Origin: an uncultured Fodinibius sp. | Lineage (GTDB): Bacteria > Bacteroidota > Rhodothermia > Balneolales > Balneolaceae | Direction of reading: 5' to 3' | NCBI GenBank assembly: GCA_913056455.1 | Contig: CAJXMJ010000006.1 | Coordinates: 1-64,000 of the forward strand | Length of the DNA: 64,000 nucleotides | In this document: in pieces, positions 50,724 through 57,844 of the stretch | How the letters are laid out: every line of letters begins with the position of its first letter | How positions within the stretch are numbered: position 1 is the stretch's first letter | The notes under the pieces: model-generated | Seen by the model: only the letters and a program-made list of their open reading frames with translations | What the model was told of the DNA's origin: nothing | The model's database searches: none | Translations under genes and position numbers: made by a program

Positions 50724-51986
50724 TTAGCCCAATACTTTGGTTAGGAAGGCATCCAGTTTGGCTTGGCTTTCTTTGGCCGTTTGAATGTCTACTTGCTGCT
50801 GGGATTTGGCATCAGATGTACTGCCCTTCTCTTTTGGTTTTTCTTTCGCAGTAGTTTTCTTCGATTGCTTAGCAGGAGTTGGTTTCTTTTCAGCAGCTGG
50901 TTTCTTCTTGGTCTTTGGCGCAGGTGAGTCGGCCGCAGTAGATTTCTCCTTTTTGCCAAGCGCGCGTTCTTGGCGTTTATACTCTTTGGCGCCCAACACC
51001 ACTTTGGCGTGATCTTGCTTAAAAATCCGCACTTCCAGATCGCCATATTTGTTGACCAGTTTTTTCCAGCACGCTTTGAGCCCGCCCCCTTTGCCTTCCG
51101 TGCAGGCTTGGTATTCCAGATGACCGTCCAGCAGCAGATCCATGATGTACCGCTTCTTTGGATAGTCGGCTGTGTATCGAATCGACAGGTGGGCATTTTC
51201 AGATTCCCCGGAATGCTTGGGCGCATAGCACGGCATTTTGCTGCCAAACATGGAGTTGATGCGTTTCCAAGAGCGAATCTTGTGGAGGGTGTCGATCTCT
51301 TTGAGGGTGATCTTAAAAGGGGTATCCACCGGATTTTCGCGGGTCTCTGGGTTGCTTTCTTCTTTGGTAGTAGGTTTGGTTGGTGCCACCGCGCGGTCTT
51401 GGGCCGTAAAGGGAACGGCGATAGCGGTTAGTTCCCGGTAGCGATTCTTTTCGGTTTCGGCTCCACCTTCTTTAGTGACTTTGATCTCGATATCACACTC
51501 GTGGGCAATGCTGGTGTTGCCTTTGTATTGCCCGTCCTTGGTGGCATGGGAGACCATGACAAACATGATCCCGTTTTCGCGGCACCACTGGGCCAGCTCC
51601 ACGGTTTCTTTGGCGTTGGCATCAATCACCGAAATGGAATCCAGGATGCAGGCGAAGGACCGGTTCTTGAGCAGAATTTCTTTGAGGTCCTGAATCGATT
51701 TCCATTTGGTGAAATTCAGGTTCCGGTGAGTAGCTCCCAAGCGTTTTACGCGGTCGACTAGGGTTTTGCCAAAATGTTCTTCGGCGGGGATATATTCGAT
51801 GCGGCCATGTTCGGCTAATGCGTCAGCGAGTCCCAGGCTCATCGTTGATTTGCCGGCTCCTTTTTCGCCCCAGATAAAAATGACGGCATTCTTTTCGGGT
51901 TCACCGAGCAGCCGCCCGTAGGGTTGTGCTACTCGAATGCCTTTGATATTCAGTTTTGCAAGCTGCTGGGCAGTCATGGATTCCAT
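50724..51986 (-). CDS. virus-like element: RadA/Sak4-like RecA-fold ATPase with basic C-terminal tail
   Basis: I chose the ATG at 51986 because a longer frame overlaps the peptidoglycan-binding gene. The 420-residue protein has Walker A GEKGAGKST (40-48), Walker B FACILDSIS (Asp116), and a RadA-like sensor VSHATKDGQYKG followed by HECDIEI. A RENP-containing linker (216-219) leads to a second domain (225-380), and the last 45 residues are Lys/Ala/Pro-rich. RadA/Sak4 proteins help strand exchange in phage recombination. It lacks the FtsK/HerA features of membrane-phage packaging motors, but a packaging role cannot be excluded. Confidence 0.82.
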   Translation of the reverse strand: MESMTAQQLAKLNIKGIRVAQPYGRLLGEPEKNAVIFIWGEKGAGKSTMSLGLADALAEHGRIEYIPAEEHFGKTLVDRVKRLGATHRNLNFTKWKSIQDLKEILLKNRSFACILDSISVIDANAKETVELAQWCRENGIMFVMVSHATKDGQYKGNTSIAHECDIEIKVTKEGGAETEKNRYRELTAIAVPFTAQDRAVAPTKPTTKEESNPETRENPVDTPFKITLKEIDTLHKIRSWKRINSMFGSKMPCYAPKHSGESENAHLSIRYTADYPKKRYIMDLLLDGHLEYQACTEGKGGGLKACWKKLVNKYGDLEVRIFKQDHAKVVLGAKEYKRQERALGKKEKSTAADSPAPKTKKKPAAEKKPTPAKQSKKTTAKEKPKEKGSTSDAKSQQQVDIQTAKESQAKLDAFLTKVLG

Positions 51987-51987
51987 A

Positions 51988-52311
51988 TTAATCTCGTTTC
52001 GTTCGTTTGATTGCGATTCCAATTCCAATGAGGGCGATGGCCCCAATAGCAAGGAGAGCTGGTTTGGGTAAGGCCCCTTTTGTTGGCACTTGTAGGGATT
52101 GTTGGGTAATGCCGAGCCTATTGAACAATTCTTCATCAGCTATACCGCTGGTCGGGAGTCCCAGTTGTTGTTGGGCCCCTTTGACGGCTGCCTGCGTTTC
52201 TGGGCCAAAGATGCCGTCGACGCCATATTCGGGAAGCCCGATACCAAGGGCCTTCAGTGCTGATTGCAGGTGCATAACCTGGGGACCTTTGTCGCCTATG
52301 CTAAGAGTCAT
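51988..52311 (-). CDS. virus-like element: peptidoglycan-binding protein with C-terminal membrane anchor
   Basis: The 107-residue protein is one PG_binding_1 domain (GDKGPQVMHLQSALKALG, then GVDGIFGPETQAAVKGAQQQ) followed by a proline linker and a membrane helix (PALLAIGAIALIGIGIAI) with a basic end. Tail-anchored cell-wall binding suits a virion membrane protein that holds the particle at the peptidoglycan. Confidence 0.88.
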   Translation of the reverse strand: MTLSIGDKGPQVMHLQSALKALGIGLPEYGVDGIFGPETQAAVKGAQQQLGLPTSGIADEELFNRLGITQQSLQVPTKGALPKPALLAIGAIALIGIGIAIKRTKRD

Positions 52312-52723
52312 GTTGAAGATCGTTTTCTGTTATATTATATAAGGAGAGACCGGCGACACCGATGGCAATACCGGCCGAGAGAATACCTGCATGTTTGATT
52401 ATTGTCGCAGGGTTGCTTTTAGCGACCGAGTCCTCTAAGCCGATCATATCGCTTACCGCCTGCAGGTCGACGTGTTCGAAGTACTGGTTGATGACGTCGG
52501 CATTTTGGTTGAATACTTGCTGGAAGGAGCGCCTGTCTTTGGTCAGATCAGCCAGGACAAGGGCCGTAGTAGCAGCTTGTCCTTTTCGACCGCTCAGGGC
52601 GCGGTCGGCTAGACCGATTGCTTTTTTAAAAGCGTTTCGACTGGTTTGGCGCAGGTAACTGCTGAGATCGCCCATTCCGTCATCAACGATCTGGTAGTCT
52701 CGGCCTTCAATTAATTCATGCAT
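52301..52723 (-). CDS. virus-like element: tail-anchored membrane protein (140 aa)
   Basis: A helical N-terminal domain (DLSSYLRQTSRNAFKKAIGLADRAL, QVFNQNADVINQYFEHVDL) is followed by a membrane helix (HAGILSAGIAIGVAGLSLY) and a short polar end. No family is recognised. It overlaps the downstream gene by 11 bases and the upstream by 8. Confidence 0.7.
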   Translation of the reverse strand: MHELIEGRDYQIVDDGMGDLSSYLRQTSRNAFKKAIGLADRALSGRKGQAATTALVLADLTKDRRSFQQVFNQNADVINQYFEHVDLQAVSDMIGLEDSVAKSNPATIIKHAGILSAGIAIGVAGLSLYNITENDLQHDS

Positions 52724-53396
52724 TAGATTTCTCCTTCTGTTTCTTGTTGCGCCCGGCCAACTGCTTTACGCTGTCTCGAAGTCCGGGCATGAGGGGAGCC
52801 AGGAAATACGCGCCCGCGCCAATACCAACCAGCCACAAGGCTTTGGTGAGCGTACTATTGACGCCGCTAAATGCCCTTTGTGGGTCCGGTAGATTGATGT
52901 CATACCAGGACTCGGTGGGCTGGGCATACACTCCGCTTTGTTGACCTTCCTCGATATCCAGGTCAAGGGTCATCACATTCGAGGAGGCCAGTGGCGTGGC
53001 TTGGGAGATATTTGCCTCGGTAACGTTGCTGTAGTGAAGCTCAAATATGACGGGATGATTTCGGTCGGGCCGGAACGAACGCCCAAAAACGAGGCGGGCT
53101 TGGCCGCGACAGCCGTCCCACATGCTGGTAACAATACGGGATATCGCTAAGACCGATCGGTTTTGGGGATCCAGGGCCGCGACTACCACATCCGGGCAAA
53201 CGACCAAAAGAAACGAGTTCCAAAAGGTGCGATAGATATCGACCTCCACATCCACTGAAAAGGGTACTCCGGATTTCGGCAGCCCGCGCTCGGGGTGACG
53301 TCCGATGATGCGGAGTTCTCCGGCTTCCGAGCTAATAATATTGCCCGATATACTCGCCGAGCCTAAGCCGTTGTCACTATAGTTAGAATAGCTCAC
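52716..53396 (-). CDS. virus-like element: beta-rich protein with membrane anchor (226 aa)
   Basis: Residues 15-150 are beta-strand-rich (VPFSVDVEVDIYRTFWNSFLLVVC, ARLVFGRSFRPDRNHPVIFELHYSNV split between strands). A membrane helix (TLTKALWLVGIGAGAYFLAPLM) and a Lys-rich tail follow. It may be a membrane-bound minor capsid or penton-base protein. No family is recognised. Confidence 0.65.
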   Translation of the reverse strand: MSYSNYSDNGLGSASISGNIISSEAGELRIIGRHPERGLPKSGVPFSVDVEVDIYRTFWNSFLLVVCPDVVVAALDPQNRSVLAISRIVTSMWDGCRGQARLVFGRSFRPDRNHPVIFELHYSNVTEANISQATPLASSNVMTLDLDIEEGQQSGVYAQPTESWYDINLPDPQRAFSGVNSTLTKALWLVGIGAGAYFLAPLMPGLRDSVKQLAGRNKKQKEKSNA

Positions 53397-53399
53397 TGG

Positions 53400-53711
53400 T
53401 TACCTCCTTCGGGTTATGATTCGCAGCGCCAGGTATCCCCCGGCAATCCATCCCAGCGTAGCTTTGTTGCGACCAAACCACGCGCGAATGCCTTTGGTGG
53501 GATCCTCTTCGGCCAGGCGGCCGCAGAGGGTTTGTTTGGGTTGATCCGTTACCTCCGCACCCTTTGCTACTTCTTGCAACTGCACGGTGGGTTGCAGATA
53601 CATGGTTTCTTGCGAGGTCGTTGGGTTGGGATACCGTCCGTTGGGAATATGTCCGTCAATAAAGTGAGAGATCCCTATCGGATGGGTTGTTGTTTGGATA
53701 GCTTCGGTCAT
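53400..53711 (-). CDS. virus-like element: tail-anchored protein (103 aa)
   Basis: A polar N-terminal part (HFIDGHIPNGRYPNPTTSQ) precedes a C-terminal membrane helix (ATLGWIAGGYLALRIITRRR) with a basic end. No family is recognised; the layout matches its neighbours. Confidence 0.65.
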   Translation of the reverse strand: MTEAIQTTTHPIGISHFIDGHIPNGRYPNPTTSQETMYLQPTVQLQEVAKGAEVTDQPKQTLCGRLAEEDPTKGIRAWFGRNKATLGWIAGGYLALRIITRRR

Positions 53712-53712
53712 A

Positions 53713-54075
53713 TTAGGACTTCTTTTTTAACAGGGTATACGTGACAGCTCCACCAACGATGACAACGCCGCCAATCAGCAGGAGGGAGGTCATATTTCCG
53801 CCCGACTTCTGGGCTTGCATCAGCGCCATCTGTTGCTCGGGCGTCAAGCTAGTGCCCCCAGATTGGGATTTCCCGCCATTGATAACTCCATCCACAGTTA
53901 CGGCGGTATCGGCCGCTGTGGTTAAAAAGCTGGACAGGTCATTGAGGATACTGCCAAACTTGGTTTTCTTTGAGGTGGTGGCCCCGGATCCCACGGGAGG
54001 GAGGAAACTGTTTGTGTAGTTAAACGGCTGGGTCGTTTGTAAAAAGTCTAACTGATCGTAGGAGCTGTTGTTCAT
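53713..54075 (-). CDS. virus-like element: tail-anchored protein (120 aa)
   Basis: Gly/Ser/Thr-rich N-terminal portion, a Gln-rich segment (LTPEQQMALMQAQKSGG), and a C-terminal membrane helix (LLLIGGVVIVGGAVTYTLL) ending KKKS. No family is recognised. Confidence 0.65.
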   Translation of the reverse strand: MNNSSYDQLDFLQTTQPFNYTNSFLPPVGSGATTSKKTKFGSILNDLSSFLTTAADTAVTVDGVINGGKSQSGGTSLTPEQQMALMQAQKSGGNMTSLLLIGGVVIVGGAVTYTLLKKKS

Positions 54076-54090
54076 AGGGGTTGGGATAAG

Positions 54091-54504
54091 CTATTGCGAT
54101 TTGGATTTTTTCTTTTTGGCGACCAGCAAAATGGAGGCTCCCAAAATGGCAACCCCGCCCACCGCTGCGCCCGCAATCATGGCCGTACTTGCGGTCTCTT
54201 GCTTGGCAGCCGTATCGGTGACGTTGTGCTGTAAGGCCGTCATGAGCTGCTGTTTTTCCTGTTCGATTTTTTTCTTTTCGGCTAGCTTGCGCTCGTGGGC
54301 TTTGCAGAGGGCTTGCGATTTTTCGCGCTTGCGTCGGCATCTTTTTAGGGCCCCGAACATTTTGCCCTTGCAGCTTTGGTTGGCATACCGGCAGGGATCA
54401 TCTTCTTCCCAGCCTTCCAATCCACCGCCAGGTAGGTGGCTGGATATGATCAATTGATCATTTTCGGGTTGTATTGCAACGGGTTGCAGGTAGGAACTAC
54501 TCAT
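54091..54504 (-). CDS. virus-like element: tail-anchored protein (137 aa) with charged coiled segment
   Basis: The N-terminal part contains four Cys/Arg-rich residues (CRYANQSCKGKMFGALKRCRRKR) and a strongly charged helix (AHERKLAEKKKIEQEKQQLM). A C-terminal membrane helix (AGAAVGGVAILGASILLVAK) ends in KKKKSKSQ. It probably lies in the virion or cell membrane. Confidence 0.65.
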   Translation of the reverse strand: MSSSYLQPVAIQPENDQLIISSHLPGGGLEGWEEDDPCRYANQSCKGKMFGALKRCRRKREKSQALCKAHERKLAEKKKIEQEKQQLMTALQHNVTDTAAKQETASTAMIAGAAVGGVAILGASILLVAKKKKSKSQ

Positions 54505-54513
54505 AAACAGTTG

Positions 54514-55539
54514 TTAGTGGTTGAAGGCCCAGTAGCTGATCCCGCCGAGCGCGGCAAGCCCGGCTGAGAGTCCGCCGTACAGGAGCCATTTTTTGTTTCG
54601 GGATTGTTGTTGGCTGGCCAGAAAGCTGTTGTCCAAACTTCCAAATTTGTTTAGGTAATCAACGGCTGGTTGCCCATGCTCTTGGATAACCTGGGCGTAC
54701 TGCTGGAGGATGGCATTATCCTTTTGGGAAAACGAAATCACGTCCGAACGAACTCCTCGGGCCATTAGGTAATCCCGCCATTGCCCGCGTTGGGTGCGTT
54801 CGCCTTTATCTTTGGCGCCAAACCATTTGGAAAACAGCGGTTTCATAGCGGCTCCCGTTTTCAGAGCTGTCGTGGCAGCAGCCGTCAGGGTAATGGGGTC
54901 AATGCCTAATCCATCCGGCATCCGGTTGGGCAGGTGCTTGGACTTTTTGATCAGTCGCTCGTCAAATTCGAAACCGGCATATTTAGCGACGGTTGTATCA
55001 AAAGATTTCCACCCTTCTGGGGATCGGAAAACGGTATAAATATGATCGTAGGTTCGCCCCGTTCGGCTCACAATGCGAAAGCCGGTTTGGATGCCCAGGC
55101 TTTGCAGCAGGGCCGCCGACAAGATCGCGTGGTCGTCGCAATCTCCGGCTTGTTGCCGGATGGTGACATCGGGGGATTGGATCCGCTCGATATTCCATGG
55201 ATCGCGCACGTAGTTGATATTTTTGGTTATCCACTTATAAATGGCACCCGCAATTTGATGTACATTCCGCAGGTCAGGAAGACCGGTGTTAATATTCCTG
55301 GGAACCTTCCGGGTAATTTTTAGCGCTAACCCGCGGATATCCTCGCGCCCGGTATATTTGGTAACCAGCTTTGAAGCCAGTTCTAGGACGTCTTCGATCC
55401 CAGGATAACGCCTGCGACTTGCAATAATAGAGGCGGCAGCATCTCCGCGGGGGGAGCTTGCTGCCGCCTTAGTGCTCATCACTGAACCATGGGTCGTGAC
55501 TGCGTTGCGGGAAGTCGGTATGGGATAGCTGCTACTCAA
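54514..55539 (-). CDS. virus-like element: transglutaminase-like protein with membrane tail
   Basis: The 341-residue protein has the transglutaminase/protease-like triad: AGDCDDHAILSAALLQSLG (Cys134), YDHIYTVF (His166) and WKSFDTTVA (Asp181). A C-terminal membrane helix (LLYGGLSAGLAALGGISYWAF) anchors it. Such domains can be cysteine proteases or cross-linking enzymes. In this setting it could process virion proteins (see the RENP finding) or remodel peptidoglycan peptides. Confidence 0.82.
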   Translation of the reverse strand: MSSSYPIPTSRNAVTTHGSVMSTKAAASSPRGDAAASIIASRRRYPGIEDVLELASKLVTKYTGREDIRGLALKITRKVPRNINTGLPDLRNVHQIAGAIYKWITKNINYVRDPWNIERIQSPDVTIRQQAGDCDDHAILSAALLQSLGIQTGFRIVSRTGRTYDHIYTVFRSPEGWKSFDTTVAKYAGFEFDERLIKKSKHLPNRMPDGLGIDPITLTAAATTALKTGAAMKPLFSKWFGAKDKGERTQRGQWRDYLMARGVRSDVISFSQKDNAILQQYAQVIQEHGQPAVDYLNKFGSLDNSFLASQQQSRNKKWLLYGGLSAGLAALGGISYWAFNH

Positions 55540-55569
55540 TAGTTGTTGATAGCGTTAATATGGATATGA

Positions 55570-55965
55570 TTACCGGTTGGTTTTGACGAGCTTCTGCAGT
55601 TCACTTATGACATCGGTGAGCAGTCTCCGGACCTGCGGGCTGACGCTGGTGCCCGTAAAACTTAGCAGTTGGTTGCAAGCGAAAGGGGCAGGGATATAGC
55701 AAAGCGTATTAGCGTGTTGCCCTAATCCATCCACAAGGGGATATATTGTTTTTGCAATGCGTTCGGCTCCTATATCCCTGCTTATCGCTTCCACAGAAAG
55801 TATCTTTGCCATTCGAACCCAGTCGGCCGCGGTGATCGGTTGCCCGCCAGCCTGCAACAAGGTCAGCTGCGAGGTTATGCGCTTGGCATAGCAGGCGTAT
55901 CCGCAGGATTGACCCGCCAGGTATTCCAAGGCCATTTTCAAAAGGGTTAGTTGTCCGGGGTTCAT
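55570..55965 (-). CDS. virus-like element: hypothetical protein (131 aa)
   Basis: A helical protein with five cysteines, some clustered (SCGYACYAKR), and no membrane segment. The C-terminus is a charged helix (QVRRLLTDVISELQKLVKTNR). No family is recognised. The gap to the next gene is 30 bases, the longest in this part of the run. Confidence 0.65.
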   Translation of the reverse strand: MNPGQLTLLKMALEYLAGQSCGYACYAKRITSQLTLLQAGGQPITAADWVRMAKILSVEAISRDIGAERIAKTIYPLVDGLGQHANTLCYIPAPFACNQLLSFTGTSVSPQVRRLLTDVISELQKLVKTNR

Positions 55966-55973
55966 CGTGGTCG

Positions 55974-56993
55974 TTACAGGCTAATGGTTGGTTCGGCTTG
56001 GCCGTTGGTTGGAGGTGCCCCGAACATACCGTTTAGAGTGGCTGGGGTTTCAAAATCGTCGGATTCCTCTGAGTTCTCATGGGAGGGAAGGTGCCGAGGA
56101 GTCTCCTCCCTGGCACCTTTGGGTTGGCTCGCCTCGTCGGTAGAGGGGCTATGGGGTTGTTGGGGTAGCGAGCCAGAAGTAGGTTGAAGTTGGGTTTTGA
56201 GCGATTCAGCCATGGCCTTGGCCTGCTCTTCGCTGATATCAGGGGTGGCAGACGTGGGGTTCAATTGTTGATTTTGCCCGCCCTGACCGGCAAAAAGTTG
56301 GGTGATCACAGTAAAAAACATCGGGGCATTTTCTTCCAGCATATCCAGCATGCGGCTTCCGGCATCGCGTCCGCCGGCCCGCTGCTCCATTTCCATGCGG
56401 AATTTCACCTTTTCCAGTTCTCCAAGTTCTTTTTCGAGGGCCTTGAGGTTACTGCGTTGAATTTCTTTGAGGCGGTCAATTTCGTTGCGGTGGGATTCCT
56501 TGAGGTCGCCCAGCTCTTTTTGGTGGGTCAATAGCGTGGCCGTTTTGTCTTCGGAGAGCTGTCGCTTAAGTCCCATGATTTCATCGACGAGCTGACGAAT
56601 CTTGCGGTCGGCGTCATGCAGCTCGCCTTCCAGGCGCAGGGCTCGTTGCTGGTAATAATTTTCAGGTGCGGTTCCGCTGGCGTCAGCCGGTGTTTGGGCT
56701 AGAGTATCTGGTTGCTCGTCAGGCGGGTCAATGCGAAAGCCTATAACAATATCTTCGTCAATGCCCGTGTGGAGAGAATACAGCCCGGGTTCTAATTTGA
56801 ATATCGCTTTGACCACGTTAAAGGGCTGCCGGAAATTAAAGGGGAGCTCTTTCTCAACTTGCTGGAGCCCGTCGGTGGTACCGGTGATGCGTCCAAAGAT
56901 GGGCAGCCCCTGCTCCAGCTCCTGTAGGCAAGTGGCATAATCCCGCTCTTGGGTTTCGTTCGGCAACTTTTCCAGCGTTTCAAGCATCGGCAT
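55974..56993 (-). CDS. virus-like element: coiled-coil protein, first gene of the run
   Basis: The 339-residue protein has an N-terminal domain (1-95), a long coiled coil at about 115-205 (RALRLEGELHDADRKIRQLV, ELGDLKESHRNEIDRLKE, KALEKELGELEKVKF), and a low-complexity Pro/Ser/Gln-rich C-terminus. No membrane segment is seen. It could be a scaffold or regulatory protein for assembly. It is the first gene of the roughly 21-kb minus-strand unit. Confidence 0.7.
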   Translation of the reverse strand: MPMLETLEKLPNETQERDYATCLQELEQGLPIFGRITGTTDGLQQVEKELPFNFRQPFNVVKAIFKLEPGLYSLHTGIDEDIVIGFRIDPPDEQPDTLAQTPADASGTAPENYYQQRALRLEGELHDADRKIRQLVDEIMGLKRQLSEDKTATLLTHQKELGDLKESHRNEIDRLKEIQRSNLKALEKELGELEKVKFRMEMEQRAGGRDAGSRMLDMLEENAPMFFTVITQLFAGQGGQNQQLNPTSATPDISEEQAKAMAESLKTQLQPTSGSLPQQPHSPSTDEASQPKGAREETPRHLPSHENSEESDDFETPATLNGMFGAPPTNGQAEPTISL

Positions 56994-57015
56994 AGCGTTG
57001 GTTGGCGTAATGCAA

Positions 57016-57042
57016 AAGCATCACTGTGATCAGTAACTGATG
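57016..57042. promoter_or_regulatory. nested dyad upstream of the virus-like operon
   Basis: GCATCA...TGATGC arms at 57017-57042 enclose an inner ACTG-TGAT-CAGT dyad. This lies 24-49 bases before the first gene of the element, in the position of an operator or leader hairpin. A second GC-rich hairpin (CCCCG/CGGGG) follows at about 57076-57098. Confidence 0.45.
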
Positions 57043-57210
57043 CTAACGTAACACTAATTCAAATCAGGAAAAATACCCCGGGATAGGCTGGAACGGGGTG
57101 CAATGGGCTGTTAAAGAATGGGACAGATTGGGATTAAAAGGGATGGGCAAGCTTCATTATTTTAAAATTTCAGTAGATTTATTAGATTTAAAAAGAAATT
57201 AATCAAGGGC

Positions 57211-57477
57211 TTGGCTCTTTCGGTTGGATTAGGATTCTTAAATCCGATGTGGAGCGTGATAATTGTGGCCCTCTTAATACTCATGATAGTTGTAAACTTG
57301 AATGATAAATGGAGAAAAGCCATGGTTAGTACAGCAAAAATCATAGGAGCGGTTGGTGGAGCTTCCACGGAGGGCAATTTCACCACACTCGTATGTAAGG
57401 ATTCTTCCAATTCGAATTCCAAGGTTGGAAGCGCGGGGCGAGAGCCCCCACCCTCCGCCATTAAAACTCAAATTTAA
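57211..57477 (+). CDS. doubtful small membrane frame (88 aa)
   Basis: A TTG start gives one membrane helix (MWSVIIVALLILMIVVNL) and a polar C-terminus whose last 20 codons run through a GC-rich hairpin. It has no family and no clear ribosome site, so it may be a gene fragment left at the element boundary. Confidence 0.3.
   Translation: MALSVGLGFLNPMWSVIIVALLILMIVVNLNDKWRKAMVSTAKIIGAVGGASTEGNFTTLVCKDSSNSNSKVGSAGREPPPSAIKTQI
57424..57464 (+). other. tRNA-Ser-like 3' end with degenerate T-arm (possible attachment remnant)
   Basis: The stretch ends CCACCCTCCGCCA, the form of a tRNA-Ser acceptor 3' strand with CCA, preceded by a hairpin GGGGC-GAGA-GCCCC where a T-arm should be. The conserved TTCGAAT loop is missing at that place. 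It may be a decayed tRNA remnant from integration or chance. No matching 5' half is present in the window. Confidence 0.3.
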
Positions 57478-57486
57478 TATATTGCT

Positions 57487-57723
57487 ATGAGTAAAAGAGA
57501 AAGATATCACGTCACAAAAACGGAAGATGGTTGGAAAGGTAAGAAAGAAGGAGGAGAACGAGCCTCAGCCACTGGAAAAACCAAGAAAGAGGTCCTAAAG
57601 AAAACTACCGATATTGCTAAAAAGAAAGGTAATAGTTCAGTAGTCATTCATAAGTCGGATGGCAAAATCCAAGAAGAGAGAACGTATCCTAAGAAAAGCG
57701 ATCCTTATCCACCTAAAGGATAA
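57487..57723 (+). CDS. DUF2188 family protein
   Basis: The 78-residue protein matches DUF2188 throughout: RYHVTKTEDGWKGKKEGGERASATGKTKKEVLK, a VVIHKSDGKIQEERTY strand pair and the ending DPYPPKG. The family is widespread in bacteria, often on mobile DNA, with no known function. It is the first gene to the right of the element. Confidence 0.88.
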   Translation: MSKRERYHVTKTEDGWKGKKEGGERASATGKTKKEVLKKTTDIAKKKGNSSVVIHKSDGKIQEERTYPKKSDPYPPKG

Positions 57724-57844
57724 TCTTTGAAAGCCCAACCGGCCTTTACGCGGACAACCTTCGCTGGTTCTTGTTTTTAACCCCATCTTCGTTAGTTGCG
57801 AATAACAGTAATTCCGTGTGTAGGATTGCGCTATTTTTTTAAAT

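Larger units (their letters stand above)
57043..57486. other. junction region between element and defence island
   Basis: The 440 bases hold the hairpin described above, the low-confidence membrane frame at 57211 and the tRNA-like stretch near 57430. No strong promoter consensus could be recognised. This is the likely right boundary of the virus-like element. Confidence 0.45.

Noticed and set aside
50724-51986. Calling the RecA-fold ATPase a genome-packaging motor
   Set aside because: Its VSHATKDG...HECDI pattern is RadA-like, and the FtsK/HerA-type motifs of membrane-phage packaging ATPases are not visible.
50724-52136. Longer start of the ATPase at 52136
   Set aside because: It would overlap the peptidoglycan-binding gene by about 150 bases; the ATG at 51986 fits the tight spacing of the run.
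57162-57461. 99-codon minus-strand frame starting MAEGGG
   Set aside because: Frames of this type are typical artefacts antisense to tRNA-like ends; there is no protein signal beyond that.
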